Below are positions 44,213 through 52,677 of a DNA stretch of 64,000 bases, piece by piece. The translations under genes were made by a program, and so were the position numbers. Under the pieces are notes generated by a model. The model saw only the letters and a list, made by a program, of their open reading frames with translations, searched no databases and was not told where the DNA came from. This stretch comes from Burkholderia sp. 4M9327F10. Lineage in GTDB: Bacteria > Pseudomonadota > Gammaproteobacteria > Burkholderiales > Burkholderiaceae. The stretch covers positions 124,001 through 188,000 of the forward strand of contig NZ_SCNV01000003.1 of the NCBI RefSeq assembly GCF_005503145.1, written 5' to 3'. Every line of letters starts with the position of its first letter. Positions within the stretch are counted from its first letter, which is position 1.

Positions 44213-45238
44213 TCACCCTGCCGCCAGTGCCTCAAACGCATTGCTTACCGCGTCAATCGCTGCGTCGTCGATATGCCGGTGAACCACAAGACGCAGCGCA
44301 TATGGACCACTCGCGCGAATTGCAATGCCGTGAAGCGCAAGCTGCCGCACGTGGCTTTCCGCTTTGCCGTCCGGTACCTTCAGCCGCAAAATATTGGTCT
44401 GAGGCGGATATCGGTCAACTTCCACTAGCGCAGTATTCCGTAGGCGCTCCCAAAGCAGCAACGTGCGCCGATGATCCTCCGCGAGCCTGGCAGGCATCGT
44501 CCTTAGCGCGACCAGACCGGCGGCAGCCATAATGCCCGCTTGCCTCAGTCCGCCGCCAATCGTTCGCCGAAAGGTTCGCGCGCGCTCGATGAATTCATGA
44601 GAGCCGAGCAAGATTGAGCCCATTGGAGCGCTTAGCCCCTTTGACAGGCAAAACGTGACGCTATCTCCGTACTGCGCAATATCGCGGGCATCAATACCTA
44701 GAGCGACCGCCGCGTTGAACAGACGGGCTCCGTCCAGATGGACCGCGGCGCCTCGCTTACGTGCAACGCCGGCCACCTGCGCCAGATAGTTGAGACTCTG
44801 AACGCAGCCGCCTGCCGCATTGTGGCTTGTCTCGATCGCCACCATCGCAGTCGGCTCGCCGTAGCGCGAGTATCCGCCGCGGATGCTATTGCTCAATATC
44901 TGCAGGTCCATTTCCCCGCGGCGCGAGGCAACCGTGCGGCAGAACAGGCCCGCGAGGCGCGAGACACCGCCGCCCTCCGAGTTGGCCATGTGGGCGTCCT
45001 GGTCCAGCACGGCTTCACCGCCGCGATGTGCGTGGACCAGCGTGGCGATGGCATTGCCCATCGTGCCGCTGCATACGAAGAGCGCATCCTCCTTACCCAG
45101 CAATGTTGCTGCTTCCTGTTCCAGCGCCTGGACAGTCGCGTCTCCCTCCAGCGTATCGTCGCCGAGCGACGCGTTGCGCATGGCGTCCCACATCGCGTCA
45201 GTGGGGCGCGTCACCGTATCGCTGCGCAGATCGATCAT
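44213..45238 (-). CDS. Threonine aldolase / beta-eliminating lyase family (PLP)
   Basis: 341 residues. Begins IDLRSDTVTRPTDAMWDAM, typical of low-specificity L-threonine aldolases; has GEAVLDQDAHMANSEGGG, HLDGARLFNAA (Asp-Gly-Ala-Arg), and the PLP lysine in FCLSKGLSAPMGS. Cleaves beta-hydroxy amino acids to glycine and an aldehyde. The start overlaps the symporter stop by 4 bases (ATGA). Coupling with a dicarboxylate symporter suggests a hydroxylated acidic amino acid as substrate (inference); threonine or phenylserine are alternatives. Confidence 0.88.
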   Translation of the reverse strand: MIDLRSDTVTRPTDAMWDAMRNASLGDDTLEGDATVQALEQEAATLLGKEDALFVCSGTMGNAIATLVHAHRGGEAVLDQDAHMANSEGGGVSRLAGLFCRTVASRRGEMDLQILSNSIRGGYSRYGEPTAMVAIETSHNAAGGCVQSLNYLAQVAGVARKRGAAVHLDGARLFNAAVALGIDARDIAQYGDSVTFCLSKGLSAPMGSILLGSHEFIERARTFRRTIGGGLRQAGIMAAAGLVALRTMPARLAEDHRRTLLLWERLRNTALVEVDRYPPQTNILRLKVPDGKAESHVRQLALHGIAIRASGPYALRLVVHRHIDDAAIDAVSNAFEALAAG

Positions 45239-46518
45239 GCTAGTCCCCTGGGATTGGTGGCCCCGCTCTCGGGCGCGCTTTGTTCAGGTATGCGAACGGT
45301 CTCTGGCTGCTCATAGGCAACATGTGCCAGTTTCATCACTAACTTGACGGCCACTGTGTTGCTGTAAACGTTGATCGCAGTACGGCCCATGTCAAGAAAC
45401 GCATCAACGCCTGCGATGATGGCGAGCGCTTCAACCGGAACCCCAATCGTGGTCAGCACCATTGCAACGGCCACTAGGCCGCCCGACGGCACGTTTGCGC
45501 TGCCCTTGCTCGCGAGCGTAGTAACGATCACGATAGACAGCAGCGTGTGCCAGTCGAGCGGAATCCGATACGCGTCAGCCAGAAAACCGACTGCGAGCGC
45601 AAAGTACATGATGGAGCCGTCGCGATTGAATGCGTAGCCGAGCGGTAGCACCACCGATGCTACTGCTTTCGGCACGCCCATTTCGACGAGCTTCTCCATA
45701 TGCACCGGCAGGCTCGCTTCCGACGAGCGGGTCGCAAACGCGAGCAGCACAGGCTCACTGATCTGGCGGGTCACTTGCAGCGGATTTTCGCCGATCGCCT
45801 TCAGAATGACAGCGAAAAACACGAGAAGCACCGCAAGGCCGAGGTACATCACACCCACCAGCTTGACAAGCGAAAGCAGTGTCGCCAGTCCCTGGGTGGC
45901 GAACAGCCACGAGATAATCGCGAAGATGGCGATCGGCGAGAGCGAAATGATCCAGTCGGTTACCTTGAAGACGGCACCCATCAACGCGTCGAGTACGTCG
46001 ATCAGTGGCTTTGCGCGGGCGCCCAGCGAGGCGAGCGCGAGCCCGAGAAGCACCGCGAAGAACAGCACGGGCAGAAGATTGCCACCGGACATCGCGGCCA
46101 CGATGTTGCTCGGGATCATGTCGAGAAAGAACTTCGTCCAGTCCACGCTGGTTGCGATGACCTTGCCGGGTTTGGCTGCTGCGGCGAGGTTCGCGCCGAG
46201 GCCGGGATGAAACAGCGCGTTGAGCGCCAGGCCGACGAAGATGGAGAGCACCGTCGCCACAAAGAAGTAGCCCAGGCTGATCGCCGATACCCGCCCGAGC
46301 GAGCGGGCCTGATTGCCCATCTGGTAGATTCCGAGCGTAATTGCTGTGAACACCAGCGGCACGACAATCATCTTGATCGCCTGCACGAATGCCGTTCCGA
46401 TAGGTTCGAGCGTCTTGGCGAAATGCGGAAACAGAAACCCGACAGCGCACCCCAGCACAAGCCCGAGGAGCATCTGGACAGGCAAAGGGATTCTTCGACG
46501 ACCGTGCTGCAATTGCAT
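45235..46518 (-). CDS. Dicarboxylate/amino acid:cation symporter (DAACS family)
   Basis: 427 residues, eight helices plus re-entrant loops of the GltP/DctA fold: MIVVPLVFTAITLGIYQMGN, AFATRSSEASLPVHMEKL, GYAFNRDGSIMYFALAVGFL and GVDAFLDMGRTAINVYSN, covering the substrate and cation sites. ATG 46518 with GGGAGA ribosome site; the longer frame is not coding. Imports an acidic amino acid or C4-dicarboxylate with Na+ or H+. Between GntR regulator and aldolase. Confidence 0.92.
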   Translation of the reverse strand: MQLQHGRRRIPLPVQMLLGLVLGCAVGFLFPHFAKTLEPIGTAFVQAIKMIVVPLVFTAITLGIYQMGNQARSLGRVSAISLGYFFVATVLSIFVGLALNALFHPGLGANLAAAAKPGKVIATSVDWTKFFLDMIPSNIVAAMSGGNLLPVLFFAVLLGLALASLGARAKPLIDVLDALMGAVFKVTDWIISLSPIAIFAIISWLFATQGLATLLSLVKLVGVMYLGLAVLLVFFAVILKAIGENPLQVTRQISEPVLLAFATRSSEASLPVHMEKLVEMGVPKAVASVVLPLGYAFNRDGSIMYFALAVGFLADAYRIPLDWHTLLSIVIVTTLASKGSANVPSGGLVAVAMVLTTIGVPVEALAIIAGVDAFLDMGRTAINVYSNTVAVKLVMKLAHVAYEQPETVRIPEQSAPESGATNPRGLA

Positions 46519-46571
46519 GGTTATTCTCCCGGAACCGCGTGACGGCAGGTGGTAAGTTTGTGCGAGCGGGG

Positions 46572-47249
46572 TTACGTCCGCTCCTCGCCCAGGTGCGCAA
46601 GGAACTTCAGGCGAATCTGCAACGCCCGCTCGAGGTGCGCATAGACGAGACGGCGCGCCTGCTCGCCATCGCCAGCCTTGATGGCCGTGCAAATCTCAAG
46701 GTGTTCGAGCACCGCCTCTCTGGTCCGCTCGACGCTATAGCGTTCAACGCGCCGCAGTGCGAGCCCGCTCTGAGCGCGTAAGTTCTGGTAGGCCTGTCGC
46801 AGGCGCTGATTGTCGGCGCATTCGAACATGGCTTCGTGGAACGCCCAGCCAATGCTTTGCGCTTCGTCGACGTCGAGCGCCTGTTCTGCCGCGATCCCCT
46901 CGGCGAGCGCCTCCAGGCGCGCGGCTGTGTCATCAAGCGAAGCGCATGAGCCGCGGCGGGCTGCGAGGAATGCGGCCATTCCCTCCAGCGCAATCCGCAT
47001 TTCATGGATTTCGCGCAGATCGCCTACCGACATCTCACGCACGAACGTGCCGCGCATCGGCACGATTTCGAGCAGGCCATCGCGCGCGAGCCATTTGACT
47101 GCCTCGCGAATTGGCGTGCGGCCAACCTGCAACCGCTCAGCAAGACTGCGTTCGGAAAGCGCTTCGCCGGGGCGAAGCGAGCCATTGACGATCAACGCGC
47201 GAAGGCGCTCGTATGGTTCGTCGGATTCACTGGTTTGCGTCTGGTTCAT
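46572..47249 (-). CDS. GntR family transcriptional regulator (FadR/FCD subfamily)
   Basis: 225 residues. N-terminal wHTH (LRPGEALSERSLAERLQVGR, TPIREAVKWLARDGLLE) and C-terminal FCD ligand domain (EIHEMRIALEGMAAFLAARR, WAFHEAMFECADN, HLEICTAIKAGDGEQARRLV), with conserved metal-binding His. ATG 47249 gives the usual N-terminus. Precedes symporter and aldolase on the same strand and likely controls them. Confidence 0.9.
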   Translation of the reverse strand: MNQTQTSESDEPYERLRALIVNGSLRPGEALSERSLAERLQVGRTPIREAVKWLARDGLLEIVPMRGTFVREMSVGDLREIHEMRIALEGMAAFLAARRGSCASLDDTAARLEALAEGIAAEQALDVDEAQSIGWAFHEAMFECADNQRLRQAYQNLRAQSGLALRRVERYSVERTREAVLEHLEICTAIKAGDGEQARRLVYAHLERALQIRLKFLAHLGEERT

Positions 47250-47504
47250 AGCTGGTATACCAGCATGACAAAAACTGGCCTGCAAGGCTTTTTTGATGTT
47301 TTTTGCATTCTTGTGACGGATCGCTTGGGGCCAGTGGCGACCCGGCGCAAAGCAGCCGCACGGTTGCGAGCCGCTTCGCTGTGGCTAAGTTTTGATTGCG
47401 AATGAAGTCGGAACCGCGTCTTGGCAGGACACTTGTCAGTATGGCGCGGAGGCGCGTGTGTTGGCGCCGTAGTCCGGCCAGGCGCCCATCGGCGCGCCCG
47501 CCTA
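47250..47504. other. Upstream part of the intergenic region before the alpha/beta hydrolase
   Basis: Holds the promoter side of the GntR gene. No coding frame with family resemblance. The remaining part up to 47613 holds the promoter and hairpin listed separately. Confidence 0.4.
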
Positions 47505-47533
47505 TTGACCCGCGTTCAAGTGATTGATAGGAT
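47505..47533 (+). promoter_or_regulatory. Sigma-70 promoter candidate TTGACC-N17-TAGGAT
   Basis: -35 TTGACC at 47505-47510 and -10 TAGGAT at 47528-47533 with an ideal 17-base spacer; start expected near 47540. The transcript would run almost immediately into the strong hairpin at 47547. Confidence 0.6.
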
Positions 47534-47546
47534 GGGGCCACTTTCA

Positions 47547-47584
47547 AAACGCCCTCCCGGTTCGCCGGGAGGGCGTTTCGTTTT
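47547..47584 (+). terminator. Strong Rho-independent hairpin (terminator/attenuator)
   Basis: Perfect 14-base arms (AAACGCCCTCCCGG and its complement) around TTCG, followed by CGTTTT. It begins about 7 bases after the predicted start of the promoter at 47505 and 30 bases before the hydrolase start codon, so it either ends a tiny RNA or controls read-through into the hydrolase. Confidence 0.75.
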
Positions 47585-47613
47585 GGTTCCTACAATCCCA
47601 ATGGAACCTTGGA

Positions 47614-48414
47614 ATGAAAGCACCCGTTGAAATCCGCTCAGGATCTGACGCCAGCCTCGGATATGTGCAGTATGGCAATGGCCCTATTCGCGTCCTGGTC
47701 ATGCATGACTGGCTCGGCGACCACTCCAGCTACGATGGAGTCATGCCCTGGCTCGATAGCCTCGCGTTCACATATGTTTTTGTCGATTTGCGTGGCTACG
47801 GGCAATCCATCGAATTGGCCGGCGAATTCACGATAGAGGAGATTGCCGCCGATTGCCTCTTGCTCGCCGACCAGCTCGGTTGGACGCGCTTCCACATAGT
47901 CGGCCACTCGATGACCGGGATGATCACACAACGCATCGCTGCAGACGCTCCGTCTCGCATCTCGAGTGCGATCGCCGTCTGTCCCGTTTCTGCTGCTGGA
48001 AATCGGTTGAGCCCCGAGGCTCGAGCTTTCTTTGCCAGCACGATAGAAGACGACGACGCGCTTCGCCGGCTGTTCAGATTCGTCACTGGGGGGCGGCTTT
48101 CCGATGGATGGGCTGATCGCAAGGTGCGGCAAAACCGCGACACGGTGGCGCCTGGCTGCCGGGAGCGATACCTCGAAATGCTGGTCACGGCTAACTTCGT
48201 CGATGACGTTCGGGGCCTTGAAACACCCTATTTGGTCATTGTCGGTGACAAGGATCCCGGGATCGATTCGGAGGCAATGGAGCGCACCTTTCTTGCGTGG
48301 CACCCGAATGCAGAACTGCACGTTATTCCTAACTGCGGTCATTACCCGATGCAGGAGTGCCCGCCATACTTTGCAACCGTTATCGAGAGCTTCTTGAAGC
48401 GCAAAGCTATTTGA
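47614..48414 (+). CDS. Alpha/beta hydrolase
   Basis: 266-residue alpha/beta hydrolase fold. Oxyanion region VMHDWLGDHSSYDGVMPWLD, nucleophile elbow VGHSMTGMITQ (Ser about residue 99), catalytic Asp candidate in IVGDKDPGIDS, and His in IPNCGHYPMQE. The ATG at 47614 has no strong ribosome site (TGGAA). It lies downstream of the promoter-hairpin unit. Substrate unknown: an ester, lactone or epoxide is possible. Confidence 0.87.
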   Translation: MKAPVEIRSGSDASLGYVQYGNGPIRVLVMHDWLGDHSSYDGVMPWLDSLAFTYVFVDLRGYGQSIELAGEFTIEEIAADCLLLADQLGWTRFHIVGHSMTGMITQRIAADAPSRISSAIAVCPVSAAGNRLSPEARAFFASTIEDDDALRRLFRFVTGGRLSDGWADRKVRQNRDTVAPGCRERYLEMLVTANFVDDVRGLETPYLVIVGDKDPGIDSEAMERTFLAWHPNAELHVIPNCGHYPMQECPPYFATVIESFLKRKAI

Positions 48415-48480
48415 CCTGAATGGCCGAAGGCAAGCTGCGAGCGGACATATTCGGGCCCGGGCTCGACAATATTCGGCCGG

Positions 48481-48503
48481 CGGGGAGTTGCGCTTACTCC
48501 CCG
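48481..48503. terminator. Stem-loop between convergent hydrolase and GGDEF genes
   Basis: CGGGGAGT-TGCGCTT-ACTCCCCG, a perfect 8-base stem with a 7-base loop. No T-run on the plus strand; candidate bidirectional terminator. Confidence 0.5.
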
Positions 48504-48587
48504 TCAGGCTGATCTTAAGACCCGCCAACGCTACCAGTTCAGCAAAAGGGGAAGGTGGGCGCCTGGGCTGAACCGCTTTGACGAGAA

Positions 48588-50105
48588 CTACCGTGCGCCA
48601 TTGCACAAGAAATCGCGCTCGGCAGTCAATTCGATGCGATTGCGGCCGTGCTGTTTTGCCCGATAGAGCGCCTGATCGGCAAGCTCGATGATCCCGGCCG
48701 TGCTGACTCGCGGCGTATCGCTCACGGCAATTCCCACGCTAATCGTGACAAAGGGTCCCGTCGCGGTGTCATTGGGGATTTCAAGCAAGCGAAGTGCTTC
48801 CTGCATCGCGACGGCCACGACTCGTGCGCCGGTTTCGTCGGTCGAAGGCAGAATCGCCGCGAACTCCTCTCCACCGTAGCGGGCGAGCAGATCGCCGCTC
48901 CGAGGTAGCGCGGATTGAAGCACGCGCGCCACGGAGATCAGGCAACGGTCTCCTGCGGGATGGCCGTAGCGGTCGTTTAGGATCTTGAAGTAATCAATGT
49001 CGATCAGCAGCAGTGCAAGTGGATGCCGATTGTGAATGGCGCGATTCCATTCGAGTACTAACGTTTCGTCAAAGCGGCGGCGATTGGCCGTATGAGTCAA
49101 TGCGTCGGTGAGTGCCATCTGCTGGAGGCGATCTCCCGCTTCATCAAGCTGGCGTTGCGCAAGGACGTAACGCAGTTGCAGCAGTATCGAACGGGTAACG
49201 TAGGCGATCAGAGCCGTCAATATCCCCACGATTGCCACGTAGAAGTGCCGGCCCGTAAGTGAGATGCTAAGCGCAAGCAAAGCCAGCGTATAGAACATCG
49301 GACTGACGTTCTCTATGAGCAACGATAGAGTGGGCTGGCGCGATACAGCCTTGGCTGCATCGCGTTGCGGATGCGGCATCACAATCGCAACAGCGAGGAC
49401 GAGAAACGGCAGATCGACGAGTACGTCCATGCTGGAGGCCCCGCTGGACACCGCAACCCAACTGTTATATACCCAGGCCGTTACCGCATAGATCCACAGA
49501 AAGCAAAACAGGATCGCATAGAACCGGCGCTGCGGACCGCGCGGCTCGGCAAACAGACGTAAGCTCGCGGCAATCGCGAGGACGACGTTTTCGACGTTAT
49601 AGGTCAGAACAAGGGTTGAAACTTCGGCTGGCGCGGGCGGGGCATCCGAAAACGGCATCACGGAAAAGATGCTGACGTACGCGAGGAAGCCGGCTAGCAG
49701 TGCCTGAGCTGCATCCATCCATACGAGGAAGGGAATGCGTTGTTTCGTTGAAGCCAAAGAGATGGCGAGTAGAACTGGCACGCCGTAGATGAAGAAGGAA
49801 AAATCGGAGAACCACGCGGCGCTTAGCGGAGCGTGTTGAAAAATGTCCTCCCATGCACTGAGGAACATACCGAATGTCCACAAAAACAGTCCGGCACTGA
49901 ACAACACCCAGTGTGAGCGCGACTCGTCTCTCTCGGTGAAGGCTCGCCAGCATGAGCAGGCTAACGCTATCGACGGTGCCAGCAGTAAAAACGGATAGCT
50001 AACGGCTGTGGCCTGTGCGGAAAACGCCAGCATGCGTATCAAATGCAGGATCACGAAAGAGACAGCGAACAGCGCGAGATGTTTCAGTTTCGTTGATTGG
50101 CGCAC
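48588..50105 (-). CDS. Membrane-bound GGDEF diguanylate cyclase
   Basis: 505 residues. The N-terminal ~310 residues contain about eight to nine hydrophobic helices without a recognised sensor domain. The C-terminal GGDEF domain begins ALTDALTHTANRRRFDETL and has the active motif RYGGEEFAAIL near residue 408, preceded by the RSGD I-site (RxxD five residues before), so product inhibition is expected. Makes c-di-GMP from two GTP. Single gene. No EAL domain. Confidence 0.92.
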   Translation of the reverse strand: MRQSTKLKHLALFAVSFVILHLIRMLAFSAQATAVSYPFLLLAPSIALACSCWRAFTERDESRSHWVLFSAGLFLWTFGMFLSAWEDIFQHAPLSAAWFSDFSFFIYGVPVLLAISLASTKQRIPFLVWMDAAQALLAGFLAYVSIFSVMPFSDAPPAPAEVSTLVLTYNVENVVLAIAASLRLFAEPRGPQRRFYAILFCFLWIYAVTAWVYNSWVAVSSGASSMDVLVDLPFLVLAVAIVMPHPQRDAAKAVSRQPTLSLLIENVSPMFYTLALLALSISLTGRHFYVAIVGILTALIAYVTRSILLQLRYVLAQRQLDEAGDRLQQMALTDALTHTANRRRFDETLVLEWNRAIHNRHPLALLLIDIDYFKILNDRYGHPAGDRCLISVARVLQSALPRSGDLLARYGGEEFAAILPSTDETGARVVAVAMQEALRLLEIPNDTATGPFVTISVGIAVSDTPRVSTAGIIELADQALYRAKQHGRNRIELTAERDFLCNGAR

Positions 50106-50221
50106 GGTTCAGATCCCGGATCTCGGAAGGGCATACGGAAGTATTCAGAAAGCCAATTGCCAACTTGAAAACCGGACAGGTTTCTTGCGGCGGCAATTCG
50201 CCTCGCTCCCACATCATTATG

Positions 50222-51121
50222 CTAGTCGAGAGCGTGTCCTTGTTCGCGGATCAGGTCAATCAGCGCGCGCAATCGGGCAGGGATATGCCGCCGTCCAGCG
50301 AAGTAGAGCGACAGGCCTGGATAGGGCGGCGTCCAGTCCTCCAGTACGGACTCGAGCCGTCCTGACGAAATATGCTCCGTGACCGACGGCTCGGGAACAT
50401 AGGCCAATCCGGCTCCTTCCAGCGCCGCCTCGAGGATCAGGCCGGACTCGTCGAGCGTCAGGGGGCCGGGCGCGTCAATCAACACAGCCTGACTCCGCTT
50501 TTCGAAGCCCCAACGGTAGAGTTTTCCCGTTGGCATGCGACCGCGAATACATCGATGCCGCATCAGGTCGGCCGGGACGGCGGGCCGATCGCGCCCCGCG
50601 AAGTAGGCGGGCGCTCCTACTACGACCGCGCGCATTGTCGATGTGATCGGGACGGCGATCATGTCGGGCGGCACCGTGTCGCCAAAACGGATGCCTGCAT
50701 CGAAACCTTGGCCCAGTACGTCGACAAGCGCCTCCTCGGTGGCAATTTCCAGTTCGACGTGCGGGTGGCGCCTCATATAGTCGAGGAATAACGGCAGCAG
50801 CATCTGACTCGCAGCGCGGAACGTGTTGATGCGAAGCAGCCCCGATATCTCCGTGCTGCTTTCGCCCATATTTTCCAGTGCGCTATCAATCGCTGCGAGC
50901 GCTGGGGCGATTTCCGCTACGAATCGCTCACCTGCCTCGGTCAGCGCAACGCTGCGCGTTGTGCGATTGAACAGTCGCACGTCAAGGCGATTCTCCAGCT
51001 CGGCGATGGCGTGGCTGAGCGCCGACGAAGACACAGCCAGTTCCCGCGCAGCCGCACGAAATCCGCCACAGCGGGCCACTGCGGAAACCGCCTCAAGTTC
51101 GGCCAGGGTTGCCTTGCTCAT
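50222..51121 (-). CDS. LysR family transcriptional regulator
   Basis: 299 residues. N-terminal HTH (LAELEAVSAVARCGGFRAAA, SSALSHAIAELENRLDVRLF, NRTTRSVALTEAG) and a LysR substrate domain with EEALVDVLGQGFDAGIRFGD. Divergent from the aldehyde dehydrogenase (about 100 bases), which it probably controls. Confidence 0.91.
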   Translation of the reverse strand: MSKATLAELEAVSAVARCGGFRAAARELAVSSSALSHAIAELENRLDVRLFNRTTRSVALTEAGERFVAEIAPALAAIDSALENMGESSTEISGLLRINTFRAASQMLLPLFLDYMRRHPHVELEIATEEALVDVLGQGFDAGIRFGDTVPPDMIAVPITSTMRAVVVGAPAYFAGRDRPAVPADLMRHRCIRGRMPTGKLYRWGFEKRSQAVLIDAPGPLTLDESGLILEAALEGAGLAYVPEPSVTEHISSGRLESVLEDWTPPYPGLSLYFAGRRHIPARLRALIDLIREQGHALD

Positions 51122-51221
51122 TGATCGATTCTCCTCATCAGTATGTCCGGTTGCAGTATGGTTATCAGATCAAAGGGTAACGCACATAATGGCCTCCCGA
51201 ACCAATAGAGGGAGCAATGTC

Positions 51222-52634
51222 ATGCGTATCATCGACAAGATCTATATTGACGGTGCGTTTGTCACACCGCACGGCCACGAACGAGCGCCGCTTTTCAATC
51301 CTGCTACCGAAGAGCAGATCGGCGAGGTTCGCCTTGGCGATGCGGAAGACGTTAATGCTGCTGTTGCAGCGGCGAAGCGGGCTTTCCCGGCGATGGCGCG
51401 TACGACGCCCGCCGAGCGTGCCGCAATGCTGCGTCGCATCCGTGATGCGGTTGCGGCACGTGCCGACGCTCTCGCCGCAGCCATCGCCGAGGAATATGGC
51501 GCGCCACAAGATTTCATCGGTTTTGCGTTGCGCCACATCACCATGATCTTCGAGGACATGGCAAAGACTGTGGAGACCTACGACTTCCGCCGCACTGTCG
51601 GCAACGCTGAGGTCACGATGGAGCCGCTTGGCGTGGCTGCCGCCATTATTCCGTGGAATTACAACGTTCCGTTTATTGCGTCCAAGGTTGCCACTGCGCT
51701 GGCTGCAGGATCGACGATCGTGGTCAAGCCATCCGAGATGAGTGCGATCCAGACGCAGGTCATGTTGGAAGCGATGCACGAGGCCGGCCTGCCGGAGGGC
51801 GTATTCAACGCCGTCAACGGTTATGGCAATGTCGTAGGCGCCGCACTCAGCAACCATCCGGACGTCGCAAAAATCAGCTTCACCGGCTCGACCGCGACCG
51901 GGCGTGCGATCTTGACCGCTGCGGCGCAGACCTTCAAGCGGGTGACGCTGGAGTTGGGTGGCAAGAGTCCGCAAATCATCCTGCCGGATGCGGACCTCGA
52001 CGCCGCGCTTCCTCTCGCGGTGGCTTATGGTTTCGCCAATAGCGGGCAGGCCTGTATCGCGGGAACCCGCATCCTCGCACCGCGCAGCCGGCTGGACGAC
52101 ATACTCGCCCGCTTAAAGGCGCTGGTCGGGAGCCTGGAAGTCGGTGCTTCGACCGAATCCAGGGTGCAGGTCGGCCCTATGGTGAGCGAGAAGCAGTGGC
52201 AGCGCATTCAGTCCTATATTCGCCTAGGCCAGGAGGAAGGCGCGACGCTGCTGATCGGCGGCGAGGGCAGGCCCGATGGGTTGGAACGCGGCTGGTTTGT
52301 GCGGCCGACAGTGTTCAGGGCGACCAACCAGATGCGGATCGCACGCGAGGAAATCTTCGGCCCGGTTCTGTGTGTCATTCCCTATACCGATGAGGAAGAC
52401 GCGATTCGAATCGCCAACGACACGGACTACGGGCTGGCATCCTATGTGTTCTCGTCCGATGTCGATCGTGCAAAGCGGGTCGCTGCACGGCTTCAGACAG
52501 GACGGGTCACCATCAATTCTGCACCGTTCGAGCCGCTGGCCCCCTTTGGCGGCTGCAAGCAATCGGGCATCGGGCGCGAGAACGGCGCTTTCGGGCTCGA
52601 TGCGTTTCTCGAACCGCGCGCAGTAGTGAGCTGA
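51222..52634 (+). CDS. Aldehyde dehydrogenase family protein
   Basis: 470 residues. NAD(P) site PWNYNVPFIASKVATALAAG, general base Glu in VTLELGGKSPQIIL, catalytic Cys in NSGQACIAGTRI, and EEIFGPVLCVIPY, as in ALDH enzymes. The start at 51222 follows a GGGAG ribosome site; longer upstream frames overlap the LysR gene. Oxidises an aldehyde to a carboxylate; substrate unknown. Partner of the divergent LysR regulator. Confidence 0.93.
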   Translation: MRIIDKIYIDGAFVTPHGHERAPLFNPATEEQIGEVRLGDAEDVNAAVAAAKRAFPAMARTTPAERAAMLRRIRDAVAARADALAAAIAEEYGAPQDFIGFALRHITMIFEDMAKTVETYDFRRTVGNAEVTMEPLGVAAAIIPWNYNVPFIASKVATALAAGSTIVVKPSEMSAIQTQVMLEAMHEAGLPEGVFNAVNGYGNVVGAALSNHPDVAKISFTGSTATGRAILTAAAQTFKRVTLELGGKSPQIILPDADLDAALPLAVAYGFANSGQACIAGTRILAPRSRLDDILARLKALVGSLEVGASTESRVQVGPMVSEKQWQRIQSYIRLGQEEGATLLIGGEGRPDGLERGWFVRPTVFRATNQMRIAREEIFGPVLCVIPYTDEEDAIRIANDTDYGLASYVFSSDVDRAKRVAARLQTGRVTINSAPFEPLAPFGGCKQSGIGRENGAFGLDAFLEPRAVVS

Positions 52635-52677
52635 CCAGCTTCTGCGCAGCGAGCGCAGGGAAAATGATGGGCGTGAT

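Noticed and set aside
50823..51221. 133-residue N-terminal extension of the aldehyde dehydrogenase
   Set aside because: It overlaps the divergent LysR gene; the ATG at 51222 with GGGAG fits family length.
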